50,201 nucleotides of DNA from Methanomassiliicoccales archaeon (GTDB lineage Archaea > Thermoplasmatota > Thermoplasmata > RBG-16-68-12 > SOIM01). Every line of letters starts with the position of its first letter. Position 1 is the stretch's first letter. The DNA is taken from NCBI GenBank assembly GCA_004377185.1, contig SOIM01000029.1, positions 1-50,201 of the forward strand, in the 5' to 3' direction. Both the position numbers and the translations under genes were made by a program. Below, piece after piece: positions 23,392-30,863 of this stretch. A model generated the notes under the pieces. The model was not told the DNA's origin, searched no databases, and saw only the letters and a list, made by a program, of their open reading frames with translations.

Positions 23392-25437
23392 ATGAGAACC
23401 GAGAGACCAGTTCGATCAAGAGACTCTTCCAGGCCTGCCTCGGTCCTGGGCTTTGCTATCCCAATCCTAGCATTCCTCAGAATGGCCATCAGGGAAGTCA
23501 CAAGGGATGACCTGAGGAAGAAGACCCCGCTGGAATGGTACAACGCGGAGCTGGCGAAGAAGCCACATGATGTGGGTCTGTGGTACGCCAAGGGGGCCTT
23601 GCTGACTAAGCAGGGGGACCATCTGGAGGCAATTGCATGCTTCGAGAAGGTCACGGAGCTCGATCCTGACCATAACAAGGGCTGGGATGCAGAGGCCGGG
23701 GCATACTTCCGAATAGGGGACTACGAGAAGTCGGTGTATGCTCTGGACAGACTGCTGGAGATCGAGGAAGAGAACGAGACATTGTGGTACAGGAAAGGAG
23801 AGGCCTTACTGAAGCTTGGAAGATACGCAGAGGCCAACAGCTGCTATGACAAGGCCATCGACCTCAATCCGAATTACACTGATGCCTGGTGCGGCAAAGG
23901 CAACGCCCTGAAAGGAATAGGAAAGGAGGAAAAGGAGAGTACGCCCCCGGACAAAGCCAAGCCTGCCTCCGAAGACCGGACGTTCAAGGACGCTCTGGAC
24001 TGTTTCAAGAAGGTGTTGCAGCTGAATCCGAAACATCATGAGGCCAGAGGTTCGAGAGGATCACTTTTGTGCGAGATGGAAAGGTATGAGGAAGGGCTGA
24101 GAGATATCGACATAGCAACGGAAGCGAACCCCTATCTTTACGAGCCGCTGCTCCAGAAGGCCAGAGTTCTCCAGACCCAGGGGCAGAAGAGGCAGGCTGC
24201 AAGGGTCTTCGAGAGCATCCTCAAGAGCTCTTCGTCCGACGGACGACCGGAGAGTATAGAAGGCATGTATTGGAAAGGTATAGCCGCGACCGAACTTGGG
24301 AACACCCAGATTGCCCTCGACTCCTACAATAGGATACTGGCCTTGAACCCCCGACATGTGAGCACGTGGGTCGCGAAGGGGAACACACTCACTAGTATGG
24401 AGAATCACAGTCAAGCGTCAGAATGCTATGACAAGGCCCTTTCCTTGGAACCCAATCAAGACGATGTCTGGTTGATGAAGGGCAACTCCGAGAGGGACCT
24501 TGGCCGATTGGAAGACTCACTGGTCAGCTACGATAAGGCAATCGCCATAGCACCCATGAAGATAGACGCCCGGTACAGCAGGGGTCTAGTTCTCTACGCA
24601 GTAGAGAGGATGAGAGAGGCAATGGGGGATTTCCTTCACGTTCTGGATCTGGATTCCTCCCACCTGGGTGCAACAAAAATGAAGGGGGCGGTTGAGTCGA
24701 GACTGTTTGAGAGAGTCGAACCTGCACTGGAACTAAGCCGAAGCGAGTTGAAAGAAAAGCAAGGCTACAGTCACCCATCATCTATGGAAGTGCTCCGATC
24801 CAGGGAGCCATCGAAGGAGGAACTGGTCTTCAACGGCATTCGTTTCTTCTCTCAGCAGAAGTACAAGGATGCGTTTGAATGCTTCAGTCAGGCAATCGAA
24901 CTAGATGATGGAGATTATACCCTGTGGGAGTGGAAGGGAGACACTCTGGTGAAACTGACTAGATACTCAGATGCCATCGAATGCTACGACAGGGCGATCA
25001 AGCTCAAACACAGAAAAGGAAAAGGGAAGGAGGTGTCACTCCCGAAAGTACGTGGCAACGTCGCAGGACGAGGTCGGGCGAGGGGAAGAGGAAAAGGACT
25101 GCCCATTCTCATTCCAGGTGGAGGAGGAGCAGGCGTTGGAGCAGCAACCCACAAGATAGGTCCGCAGAAGCAGTTGGACACTGACGCGGACACGAAATTC
25201 TCAATCGACAAATCGGACAAATCCATTTTGGACAGGCTCCTGGACAGACCCATGACAATCGGTGAAATCTCGAGATTGTGTGAGACGAATATGGCGGTTC
25301 TGTACCCAAGAATAGAGTTTTTGTGCAGTCTCGGTTTCATCAGACGCCACAGGGCCATATTCACTCTGGACAGAGGTACCAGAAGGATCTGCTTATATCA
25401 AACTGAGAAGGAGAGCTACCGAGCACTCACCGCATAG
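23392..25437 (+). CDS. TPR-repeat protein with RG-rich linker and C-terminal winged helix
   Basis: A 681-residue protein. From about residue 45 to 545 it holds roughly a dozen tetratricopeptide repeats (for example WYRKGEALLKLGRYAEANSCYDKAIDLNPN in pieces). A short basic/glycine stretch follows (GRGRARGRGKG, then PGGGGAGVG, about 560-585). The last 80 residues form a winged-helix-like domain (ILDRLLDRPMTIGEISRLCE ... FIRRHRAIFTLDRG). The RG stretch could bind RNA or DNA. The first 30 residues are poorly TPR-like, and ATG 23482 (MAIREVTRDD) is an alternative start, but only 23392 fits the TATA spacing. A scaffold that gates a regulator is the likely role. Confidence 0.8.
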   Translation: MRTERPVRSRDSSRPASVLGFAIPILAFLRMAIREVTRDDLRKKTPLEWYNAELAKKPHDVGLWYAKGALLTKQGDHLEAIACFEKVTELDPDHNKGWDAEAGAYFRIGDYEKSVYALDRLLEIEEENETLWYRKGEALLKLGRYAEANSCYDKAIDLNPNYTDAWCGKGNALKGIGKEEKESTPPDKAKPASEDRTFKDALDCFKKVLQLNPKHHEARGSRGSLLCEMERYEEGLRDIDIATEANPYLYEPLLQKARVLQTQGQKRQAARVFESILKSSSSDGRPESIEGMYWKGIAATELGNTQIALDSYNRILALNPRHVSTWVAKGNTLTSMENHSQASECYDKALSLEPNQDDVWLMKGNSERDLGRLEDSLVSYDKAIAIAPMKIDARYSRGLVLYAVERMREAMGDFLHVLDLDSSHLGATKMKGAVESRLFERVEPALELSRSELKEKQGYSHPSSMEVLRSREPSKEELVFNGIRFFSQQKYKDAFECFSQAIELDDGDYTLWEWKGDTLVKLTRYSDAIECYDRAIKLKHRKGKGKEVSLPKVRGNVAGRGRARGRGKGLPILIPGGGGAGVGAATHKIGPQKQLDTDADTKFSIDKSDKSILDRLLDRPMTIGEISRLCETNMAVLYPRIEFLCSLGFIRRHRAIFTLDRGTRRICLYQTEKESYRALTA

Positions 25438-25549
25438 TCGTGTTCCTTTTCTTGACCCGGTAGACTTCCACCGAAAAGACGTTTTGAAAAGCCGTGATGT
25501 TGCTCAAGAGAGAATTCTCTCCCCCTTTCGTCAACGAGGGGGTTGATTA

Positions 25550-25707
25550 GTGTGGTGAGAATCACTGCGAACCACCAGCAAGGGACTACCCGTTGCAGAA
25601 TTCCGAGCGGAGCTGTGCGAGGAGTCCGACCGATAGACAATCTCCCCTTCGGCCTTCCTTATGAATGAAAAAAGGACTCCAACGGCCCACAAGGGTTCTC
25701 ACCACAC
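25550..25707. ncRNA. candidate structured RNA with nested inverted repeats
   Basis: Three inverted repeats nest in order: GTGTGGTGAGAA (25550-25561) with TTCTCACCACAC (25696-25707), CCGTTG (25590-25595) with CAACGG (25680-25685), and GAGTCC (25622-25627) with GGACTC (25674-25679). Together they would close a folded RNA of about 158 nt. A 14-bp palindrome GAGAGAATTCTCTC (25508-25521) and a CCCCC/GGGGG hairpin (25521-25545) lie just before. It does not carry RNase P or SRP RNA motifs that I know. The strand is undecided; a conserved secondary structure is not proven. Confidence 0.3.
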
Positions 25708-26048
25708 GTTGATGCTGCTAGTCATGGCCTGCACGTTCGCTTTGGGTATCACCTCCGACCCCGTTTCGTTTACCGACTATAAAATCCTTTTACGGTGATT
25801 ATCATACCTGAAAACAGGTCTTATCTAATCCACAAGGATAGTAGGGATTCTTAACGAAAATGCACCTAATCCTGAGATGAATATATCTAGCAGGGATGGC
25901 TCAGCCAAGGGATGGCCAGAGTCCTAGGAGAAATGAGCTCTTTGTGAAGACTCTGATGTGCAAACACCGAATGTTTTGCCTCGCAACCGAACGCATATCA
26001 ATAACTTTCCCAAATAGTATTATCATTTTGAGCAAAAAAACACAAAAG
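25708..26048. other. intergenic stretch with no convincing gene
   Basis: ACTATAAAATCC (about 25777-25788) is a good plus-strand TATA box followed by the small hairpin ACCTG-AAAA-CAGGT (25806-25819), but no believable frame follows it. The 65-residue frame at 25896-26093 has no ribosome site and runs through the next promoter, so I do not call it. Confidence 0.4.
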
Positions 26049-26058
26049 GTTATAAATC
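26049..26058 (+). promoter_or_regulatory. TATA box of a probably leaderless gene
   Basis: GTTATAAATC lies about 27 nt before the ATG at 26080, so transcription should start at or next to the start codon. No ribosome site is visible, which fits. Confidence 0.65.
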
Positions 26059-26079
26059 CCCCCGCTTTTTCCCTCCGTC

Positions 26080-27135
26080 ATGCCCACCGATGATATGTTA
26101 GAAAGCGAAAAGAGGGTCCTTTACGGGTTGGTGAGGTATCCGAACGCGACCGATCGGGAACTGGGATCCCATCTTTCGATGAAAACGTCAACTGTCACTG
26201 CCGTAAGAAGGAAGCTGTACGAACAGGATTATTGTGTTGAGAGGTGTATTCCCTTCCTTCAGGGCCTGAACTGCGAGATGCTCATGGTCAGCTACGTTGG
26301 GTTGAACTCAACCCCCTCGATTGACGAGCGGCTGGAGAAATCGACCAAATTCTTTGAAAGAGAGGAAATCGTCTACGGCGTATCAGAGCCCAGGCAGGAA
26401 CTCCTGTTCCAGATGTCTCAGAACTACACGGATGCAAAGAAGAACACCGAAGACCTGGAGAGGTTGTACAGGGAAAGCGGTTACCTGGAAAAGGAAATGA
26501 CTTCGATCGCGATTCCTTTCGGTCTGTCAGAGATCCCGCGGTACTTCGACTACGCTCCCTTGCTGCACAGCACCTTCTGGCCCGAAGAGGAGTACGAGAA
26601 GGAGGATATGGCATATTTCGCCACCATTGGTCAGACCAGGCTGAGACAGAAGGAGAAAAAGATTTTCCGAGGAATGTGCGATTTTCCGATGTTGAACGAT
26701 GTTCAACTTTCGGAGGAATTGGGGGTCTCGAGGATGACCGTGGGCAGGGCCAGGAAAAGGTTCTTTGGAACAGGTTTCATCACGAGAAAGATCATCCCCA
26801 ACCTAGAGAAATTGGGCTTTGAGCTCCTGGCGTTCACGCACGGAAGGTTCAATCCCAGCTTGACGGAAGGACTGAAACACTACGTTCCCAGACTCTCCGA
26901 GACGATTGGTCCGAACATTTTCTTGGCATCCACAAGAGATGAACTGATTTCACTGAGTGCCTTCAGGAACTTCACCGAATACAGGAAGTCAATGAATGGC
27001 TTTGCAGAGGTCTACAAGGAGAAGGAGCTCTTCTCTTCACCTCCAGAGAGGTTGCTCTTCTCAACAAAGGAGATGAAGACAGTGAAGAATCATGAATACG
27101 GACCTTTCGTGGCCAAAGCTCTGGGACTCCTCTGA
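26080..27135 (+). CDS. duplicated Lrp/AsnC-like winged-helix regulator
   Basis: A 351-residue protein made of two similar halves. Each begins with a helix-turn-helix (YPNATDRELGSHLSMKTSTV and FPMLNDVQLSEELGVSRMTV) followed by a wing and an alpha/beta domain with repeated phrases (LNCEMLMVSYVG and LGFELLAFTHGR; VYGVSEPRQELL and FLASTRDELISL). This internal duplication gives a pseudo-dimeric regulator able to bind a two-part site as one chain. The second-half domain resembles the Lrp effector domain. It is leaderless and stands alone. Its target is unknown. Confidence 0.75.
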   Translation: MPTDDMLESEKRVLYGLVRYPNATDRELGSHLSMKTSTVTAVRRKLYEQDYCVERCIPFLQGLNCEMLMVSYVGLNSTPSIDERLEKSTKFFEREEIVYGVSEPRQELLFQMSQNYTDAKKNTEDLERLYRESGYLEKEMTSIAIPFGLSEIPRYFDYAPLLHSTFWPEEEYEKEDMAYFATIGQTRLRQKEKKIFRGMCDFPMLNDVQLSEELGVSRMTVGRARKRFFGTGFITRKIIPNLEKLGFELLAFTHGRFNPSLTEGLKHYVPRLSETIGPNIFLASTRDELISLSAFRNFTEYRKSMNGFAEVYKEKELFSSPPERLLFSTKEMKTVKNHEYGPFVAKALGLL

Positions 27136-27165
27136 CATGAACATGACTTGATCTGAGCCCTCGAA

Positions 27166-27534
27166 CTAGAGTAGCTTCTGGACACGTTCCACGAGCTCTT
27201 CCGGAGTGAAAGGTTTCGTTATGTAGTCCTCTACGCCAATCACGTCCAAAGCCATTTCCTTGTCTATGGTCTGAGCCTTGACGGTGAGCATCGCCACCGG
27301 AATGTTTTTCGTCTTCGGGTTCTCCTTCAGCTTCCGGTACACGACCCATCCATCCATCTCGGGCATCATGATGTCCAGCAGCACCAGATCGGGCTTTTCC
27401 TTCTGAGTCTTGCTGATACCTTCCGGACCGCTCATGGCCTTTGACACGTCGAATCCTTCGGCTTCCAGTATCATGCCCACCAGATCTACAATGTTCTTTT
27501 CGTCATCGACCACCAGTATTTTCTTTTTAGCCAT
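27166..27534 (-). CDS. single-domain response regulator (CheY-like)
   Basis: A 122-residue receiver domain only: the acidic pocket VVDDEKN (Asp10, Asp11), phospho-acceptor Asp54 in LVLLDIMMPEMDGW, AMLTVKA with the switch Thr, and YITKPFTPEEL with the conserved Lys-Pro. No output domain. It overlaps the kinase gene by 8 nt, so the pair is translated together and the kinase is its likely phosphodonor. Confidence 0.93.
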   Translation of the reverse strand: MAKKKILVVDDEKNIVDLVGMILEAEGFDVSKAMSGPEGISKTQKEKPDLVLLDIMMPEMDGWVVYRKLKENPKTKNIPVAMLTVKAQTIDKEMALDVIGVEDYITKPFTPEELVERVQKLL

Positions 27535-29425
27535 CTTTAGCCTCCTCGGACTTGGGTAGGGTCACGCGAAAGACTGAGCCTTTGCCGAGCTTGCTTTCCA
27601 CTTCGATGTGGCCACCATGGGCCTCAACGATCTCGCTGCAGATAGCTAAACCAAGACCAACACCTTTAAACTTTCGCGTGGGAGAACCGTCACTCTGATA
27701 GAACCTTTCGAATACATGAGGAAGATCCTTGGAGGGAATGCCAATGCCAGAGTCCGCCACTTCCACCATGACGCTTGAGTCGTCTGTAATTGACCTTACC
27801 TCAATGGAACCACCGCTTGGCGTGAATTTGATTGCGTTGTCAAGAAGATTTGAAAACAGCTGGCGCAGTCTTGCCGCGTCCCCCCTGACGTAACCCAAAT
27901 CGGTTGGTACCTTCCTGGATATGGATATTCCCTTCTCTTCCAGCTGCATCTTCATTGAGGAAGCCAAGCGGTCAATGATTTGAGCAATAGAGACCTCCTT
28001 CATGTCCATCCTGAATCCTTCGATATCAATGGTTATCAGGTCGAGGAAGTTGTCTATCAACAACCTCAGCCTATCGGACTCTTCAACAATGATCTTCAAG
28101 CACTTCTCGTGCTTCTCAGGCAGCTTCCCAATCTTCCCGGAGAGCATGAATTTGGCATAGCCCTCGATGCTGGTAAGGGGTGTTCGAAGTTCGTGTGATG
28201 TATTTGAGAGCAATGTGTTCTTCGCCTCTTCTGCCTTCTTCTGCTCTGTGATGTCTCGGGCAATGGCCAGTATCAATTCCTGTCCTGCAATGGTCACGGG
28301 AAATGTTCTCGTCTCTACTGTGATGGGACTGCCATCCTTTCGGGCCAAAACAAACTCATCCGGCCCAGTAATCTCCCCCTGTATAGTTCTCAACAGGTTC
28401 TCGGTTGCCCTTTCCATTTCCTCTGGAGGAAACACTCCCAACTCGAGGAGGTTCTGGCCAATCCCTTCTTCCTTCTTGTAACCAAACAATCTCTCTGCAG
28501 CCTTGTTTCCGTCCACAAATATTCCCTCCTCATCCATCAAGAGGTAGGCATCTGGTGCATGATCGAACAATATCTTCAGCCGCTCCTCATTCCTTTGAAG
28601 CCTTCTTTCTGCTTTCTTTCGCTCCGTGATATCAATGACCATTCCAGAAAAAACGTCCCCCTCAAGATGAGCACTCACGAGTATATTCTTGGTTTTTCCC
28701 GTTCTTGTGAGAACCTCAACTTCGAAATCTGTAACCTTGCCCTCTTTCTTGAGAACCTCAAGCAAAACCTCTCTCCTGTTGAGGTCTTTGTATCTTGCCT
28801 GAGCGCCTTCAGAAATCATTTCCTCAGGCGAATCAAACCCGAACATGGATGCCAAAGCCTCATTCACATAGAGCAATTCTCCTTTCAGAGTAGTTTTGTA
28901 GACTCCAACAAGGGCGTTATCCACAAGTTCTCGATATCCCTTTTCCGATTCCTTCAACTGCCTGGTTCTCTCTTCCACTCGGAGTTCGAGCTCTGCAACA
29001 TAGAGACTCCTCGCCTCTTTGGACACTAGGCCGGACACTTCGTCAAACAAACCAGAAATGAGTTCGGCAAATCTGTTCTTGCGGTCCTCCTTTTCGAACT
29101 CGGGCCTCAAAGTCCTTACAATGAGGTAGTTCCAGAATCTGATGGCGTCCTCCACGTCTTCGGGTCTGTAGCCTTTGGAGACTTTGGACTTCAAATCTTC
29201 CCTGACATACGCAAGGAGCTCGTCCTTCTCTCCAGTCTCAACGTATTTGATCAAATGAGAGAGAAGACTAGAGCCCTGCTCCTCTATGTCTTTGTCAGAC
29301 ATTTGGCTGTGCGGTTTGCAGAACCACTCTTTGCTTGCCTTCCATTCATCTATGATCTCGTTCATCTTTGAAGAGATCTTTCTTGAGGCCACTTCTCGAA
29401 ATCCTTCCTTTGAGGCTTCTGTCAT
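27527..29425 (-). CDS. cytoplasmic PAS-PAS histidine kinase
   Basis: A 632-residue soluble kinase. The N-terminal 140 residues are helical and resemble the RsbR/RsbRD-type sensor (KMNEIIDEWKASKEWF..., YRPEDVEDAIRFWNYLI). A coiled coil (RVEERTRQLKESE), two PAS domains (about 160-275 and 285-400), HisKA with SNTSHELRTPLTSIEGY (His about 411), and HATPase_c with LLDNAIKFTPSGG, DSGIGIPSKD and GVGLGLAI follow. The frame is open to 29485, but ATG 29425 (MTEASKEGF) has GGAGTG 8 nt upstream. The first PAS (YRELVDNALVGVYKT) is closely related to the fifth PAS of the receptor at 30863. Partner: the overlapping CheY-like gene. Confidence 0.92.
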   Translation of the reverse strand: MTEASKEGFREVASRKISSKMNEIIDEWKASKEWFCKPHSQMSDKDIEEQGSSLLSHLIKYVETGEKDELLAYVREDLKSKVSKGYRPEDVEDAIRFWNYLIVRTLRPEFEKEDRKNRFAELISGLFDEVSGLVSKEARSLYVAELELRVEERTRQLKESEKGYRELVDNALVGVYKTTLKGELLYVNEALASMFGFDSPEEMISEGAQARYKDLNRREVLLEVLKKEGKVTDFEVEVLTRTGKTKNILVSAHLEGDVFSGMVIDITERKKAERRLQRNEERLKILFDHAPDAYLLMDEEGIFVDGNKAAERLFGYKKEEGIGQNLLELGVFPPEEMERATENLLRTIQGEITGPDEFVLARKDGSPITVETRTFPVTIAGQELILAIARDITEQKKAEEAKNTLLSNTSHELRTPLTSIEGYAKFMLSGKIGKLPEKHEKCLKIIVEESDRLRLLIDNFLDLITIDIEGFRMDMKEVSIAQIIDRLASSMKMQLEEKGISISRKVPTDLGYVRGDAARLRQLFSNLLDNAIKFTPSGGSIEVRSITDDSSVMVEVADSGIGIPSKDLPHVFERFYQSDGSPTRKFKGVGLGLAICSEIVEAHGGHIEVESKLGKGSVFRVTLPKSEEAKDG

Positions 29426-29662
29426 TGAAACACTCCGCTTGAGCTGTTTTGAATACAATGATTGGGATATCCAAGGATAGAACATGAGGGGGAGATCATC
29501 CGAAGTCCGACCTGAAACATGTTCATATATTCAAATTTTTTCCCTGGTGATTATGGAATCTGATATTATTTGATTTCGTTTTAGTTCAGAATTACTAATG
29601 GGAGCCATATACCAACTTCGAATCGAGGAAAGCATCTCACACCAAAACGTAACCAGCAGAGT

Positions 29663-30016
29663 CTAGATCTTGGCCGCCTTGTAGAGATTCTGCACCCTCA
29701 CAGCATTGTCGTCAACTCTATTGCATTCCTGGACCCTCTTCAACAATCCCAGAGACTCCAGTCTTCGGACCCGCGCAAAACAGTCGTCAGAGGAGATTGA
29801 CAGTTCCTGGCACAGCTCTTCGAGCGTAAGAGGTCCCGTTTCTGTCAGGTTCAGTATATTAATGTCTTCTTCATCGAGGTTCGTTTGACACGCCACTTCC
29901 GCTTCCTCCAGGGGTTGGGACATCTCAATAATCCGTGGCCGGTGCTGGTACTTCGCCTCTGTGCCACCTTCGAGTTCCTTCCACTTCTCCCGTTCGGCCT
30001 TACCAAGAAAACCCAC
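29663..30016 (-). CDS. small winged-helix DNA-binding protein
   Basis: A 117-residue protein whose C-terminal 65 residues form a helix-turn-helix of the ArsR/MarR type (INILNLTETGPLTLEELCQE, then FARVRRLESLGLLKRV). The N-terminal 45 residues are polar. The frame starts with GTG 30016, with GTGAT about 8 nt upstream; ATG 29923 (MSQPLEEAEV) is an alternative. It lies alone between the kinase and the microprotein gene. TGATAATG upstream may be part of its promoter. Confidence 0.65.
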   Translation of the reverse strand: MGFLGKAEREKWKELEGGTEAKYQHRPRIIEMSQPLEEAEVACQTNLDEEDINILNLTETGPLTLEELCQELSISSDDCFARVRRLESLGLLKRVQECNRVDDNAVRVQNLYKAAKI

Positions 30017-30250
30017 ATATTAATCACTTTCGGGACCTTTCTCAGAGTTAGGAAAAACATTATCATAACAGCACATACAGTTGAATTTGCTGAGGGATTT
30101 GCTGATTCTCCCACAATTGATACGGCACAATAGTAATAGGGCTATTGTTTTGAGGATAACCACATCGGACTTCTCTGACCACTCAAGATCCCGGACATTC
30201 GAACATCCAGATCAGCAAACAATCGCCTAGTGTTTCTTGTTCCGCATTCT

Positions 30251-30288
30251 GATAATCATTAGTGATAAGCAAGAACCTAGCTTTATAC
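30251..30288 (+). promoter_or_regulatory. GATAA-type promoter of microprotein copy 1
   Basis: GATAAT (30251) and GATAAG (30264) precede the TATA-like CTTTATAC at 30281; the second GATAA is 17 nt before it. The DNA from here to the ATG resembles the region before microprotein copy 2 (shared GAACC, CTT, AACCCAAA and GATA words in the same order). Confidence 0.5.
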
Positions 30289-30333
30289 TCCCTCTAACCC
30301 AAATTGACTGATAATATGGAAAGGGGTAGGAAC

Positions 30334-30456
30334 ATGGAAAATCTTGAATTATCGTGGACTGAGACATATGAGATAGTGTCCCTGAAAACCGAATGCAAGG
30401 AGATTAGGTCGCTTCCTCTATGCGTGATCTATCCGCGCAGGAACGACAACAACTGA
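30334..30456 (+). CDS. 40-aa conserved microprotein, copy 1
   Basis: A 40-residue frame: MENLELSWTETYEIVSLKTE then CKEIRSLPLCVIYPRRNDNN. It aligns over its full length with the 40-residue frame at 42657 (about 60% identical, including SW-x-x-TYEIVSLK, EC, SLP and VIYPR). Both have a GGAAAGGG-type ribosome site just upstream and similar promoters. Conservation at protein level, with base changes scattered, indicates a real gene. It lies upstream of the PAS receptor gene. No membrane segment; one or two cysteines. Unknown function. Confidence 0.7.
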   Translation: MENLELSWTETYEIVSLKTECKEIRSLPLCVIYPRRNDNN

Positions 30457-30668
30457 GAGATTGTCAAATCCGTTCGACTTCAAACACCGGAGTTCCGCCA
30501 GTTCTCATCAGTTTCACTATTGGCGACACGTAAGTCCAGCTCTCCATCCATTCTGAGAGAATTGTAGAAAACGAGTCCTTTCGAGTTCCAGTTGTATCTT
30601 GGCAGGTTAGGAATAGCCAAGGATCTTGTGTTCTCCAAAGCCGAAAGGCGCATAACATTATCCTTTGC

Positions 30669-30706
30669 GATAATTATTTCAAAGTTTTTAAGGCAGAAGC
30701 ATAAGG
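30669..30706 (+). promoter_or_regulatory. GATAA-type promoter of the PAS receptor operon
   Basis: GATAATTATTTCAAAG is followed by the TATA box TTTTTAAGG (30685-30693) and GCAGAAGCA. The first 30 bases match the promoter at 40608 in 27 positions. GATAA-to-TATA distance is 16 nt. Confidence 0.7.
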
Positions 30707-30722
30707 TCTTGGTACGAACATT

Positions 30723-30863
30723 ATGCGCATGAACGGAAATCGTCCCAGAACTCTCCGACCAAGATCCAAAGAGGATATCGGAATCGAGGGTAAGAACGCA
30801 ATGGGCTACCGTTTTCGGAGTCTGGAGAGGAGTTGTTCACGCCCAGAAGAGGTGTGGGTTTGA
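30723..30863 (+). CDS. possible 46-aa Arg-rich upstream ORF coupled to the PAS receptor
   Basis: The first ATG after the promoter opens a 46-codon frame (MRMNGNRPRTLRPRSKEDIG...) whose TGA overlaps the receptor ATG as TGATG. Overlap of this kind usually means translational coupling. The peptide is very basic and has no recognised motif, so it may serve only as a leader. It could equally be chance: no paralogue is visible at the matching promoter at 40608. Confidence 0.3.
   Translation: MRMNGNRPRTLRPRSKEDIGIEGKNAMGYRFRSLERSCSRPEEVWV

Noticed and set aside
25416-25640. A 74-residue minus-strand frame after the TPR gene
   Set aside because: It overlaps the TPR gene end and the inverted-repeat region; no ribosome site, and composition unlike the neighbours.
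25896-26093. A 65-residue frame before the Lrp-like regulator
   Set aside because: It covers the TATA box of the regulator and overlaps its start; no domain.
30464-30658. A 64-residue minus-strand frame after microprotein copy 1
   Set aside because: No promoter or ribosome site, and no counterpart near microprotein copy 2.
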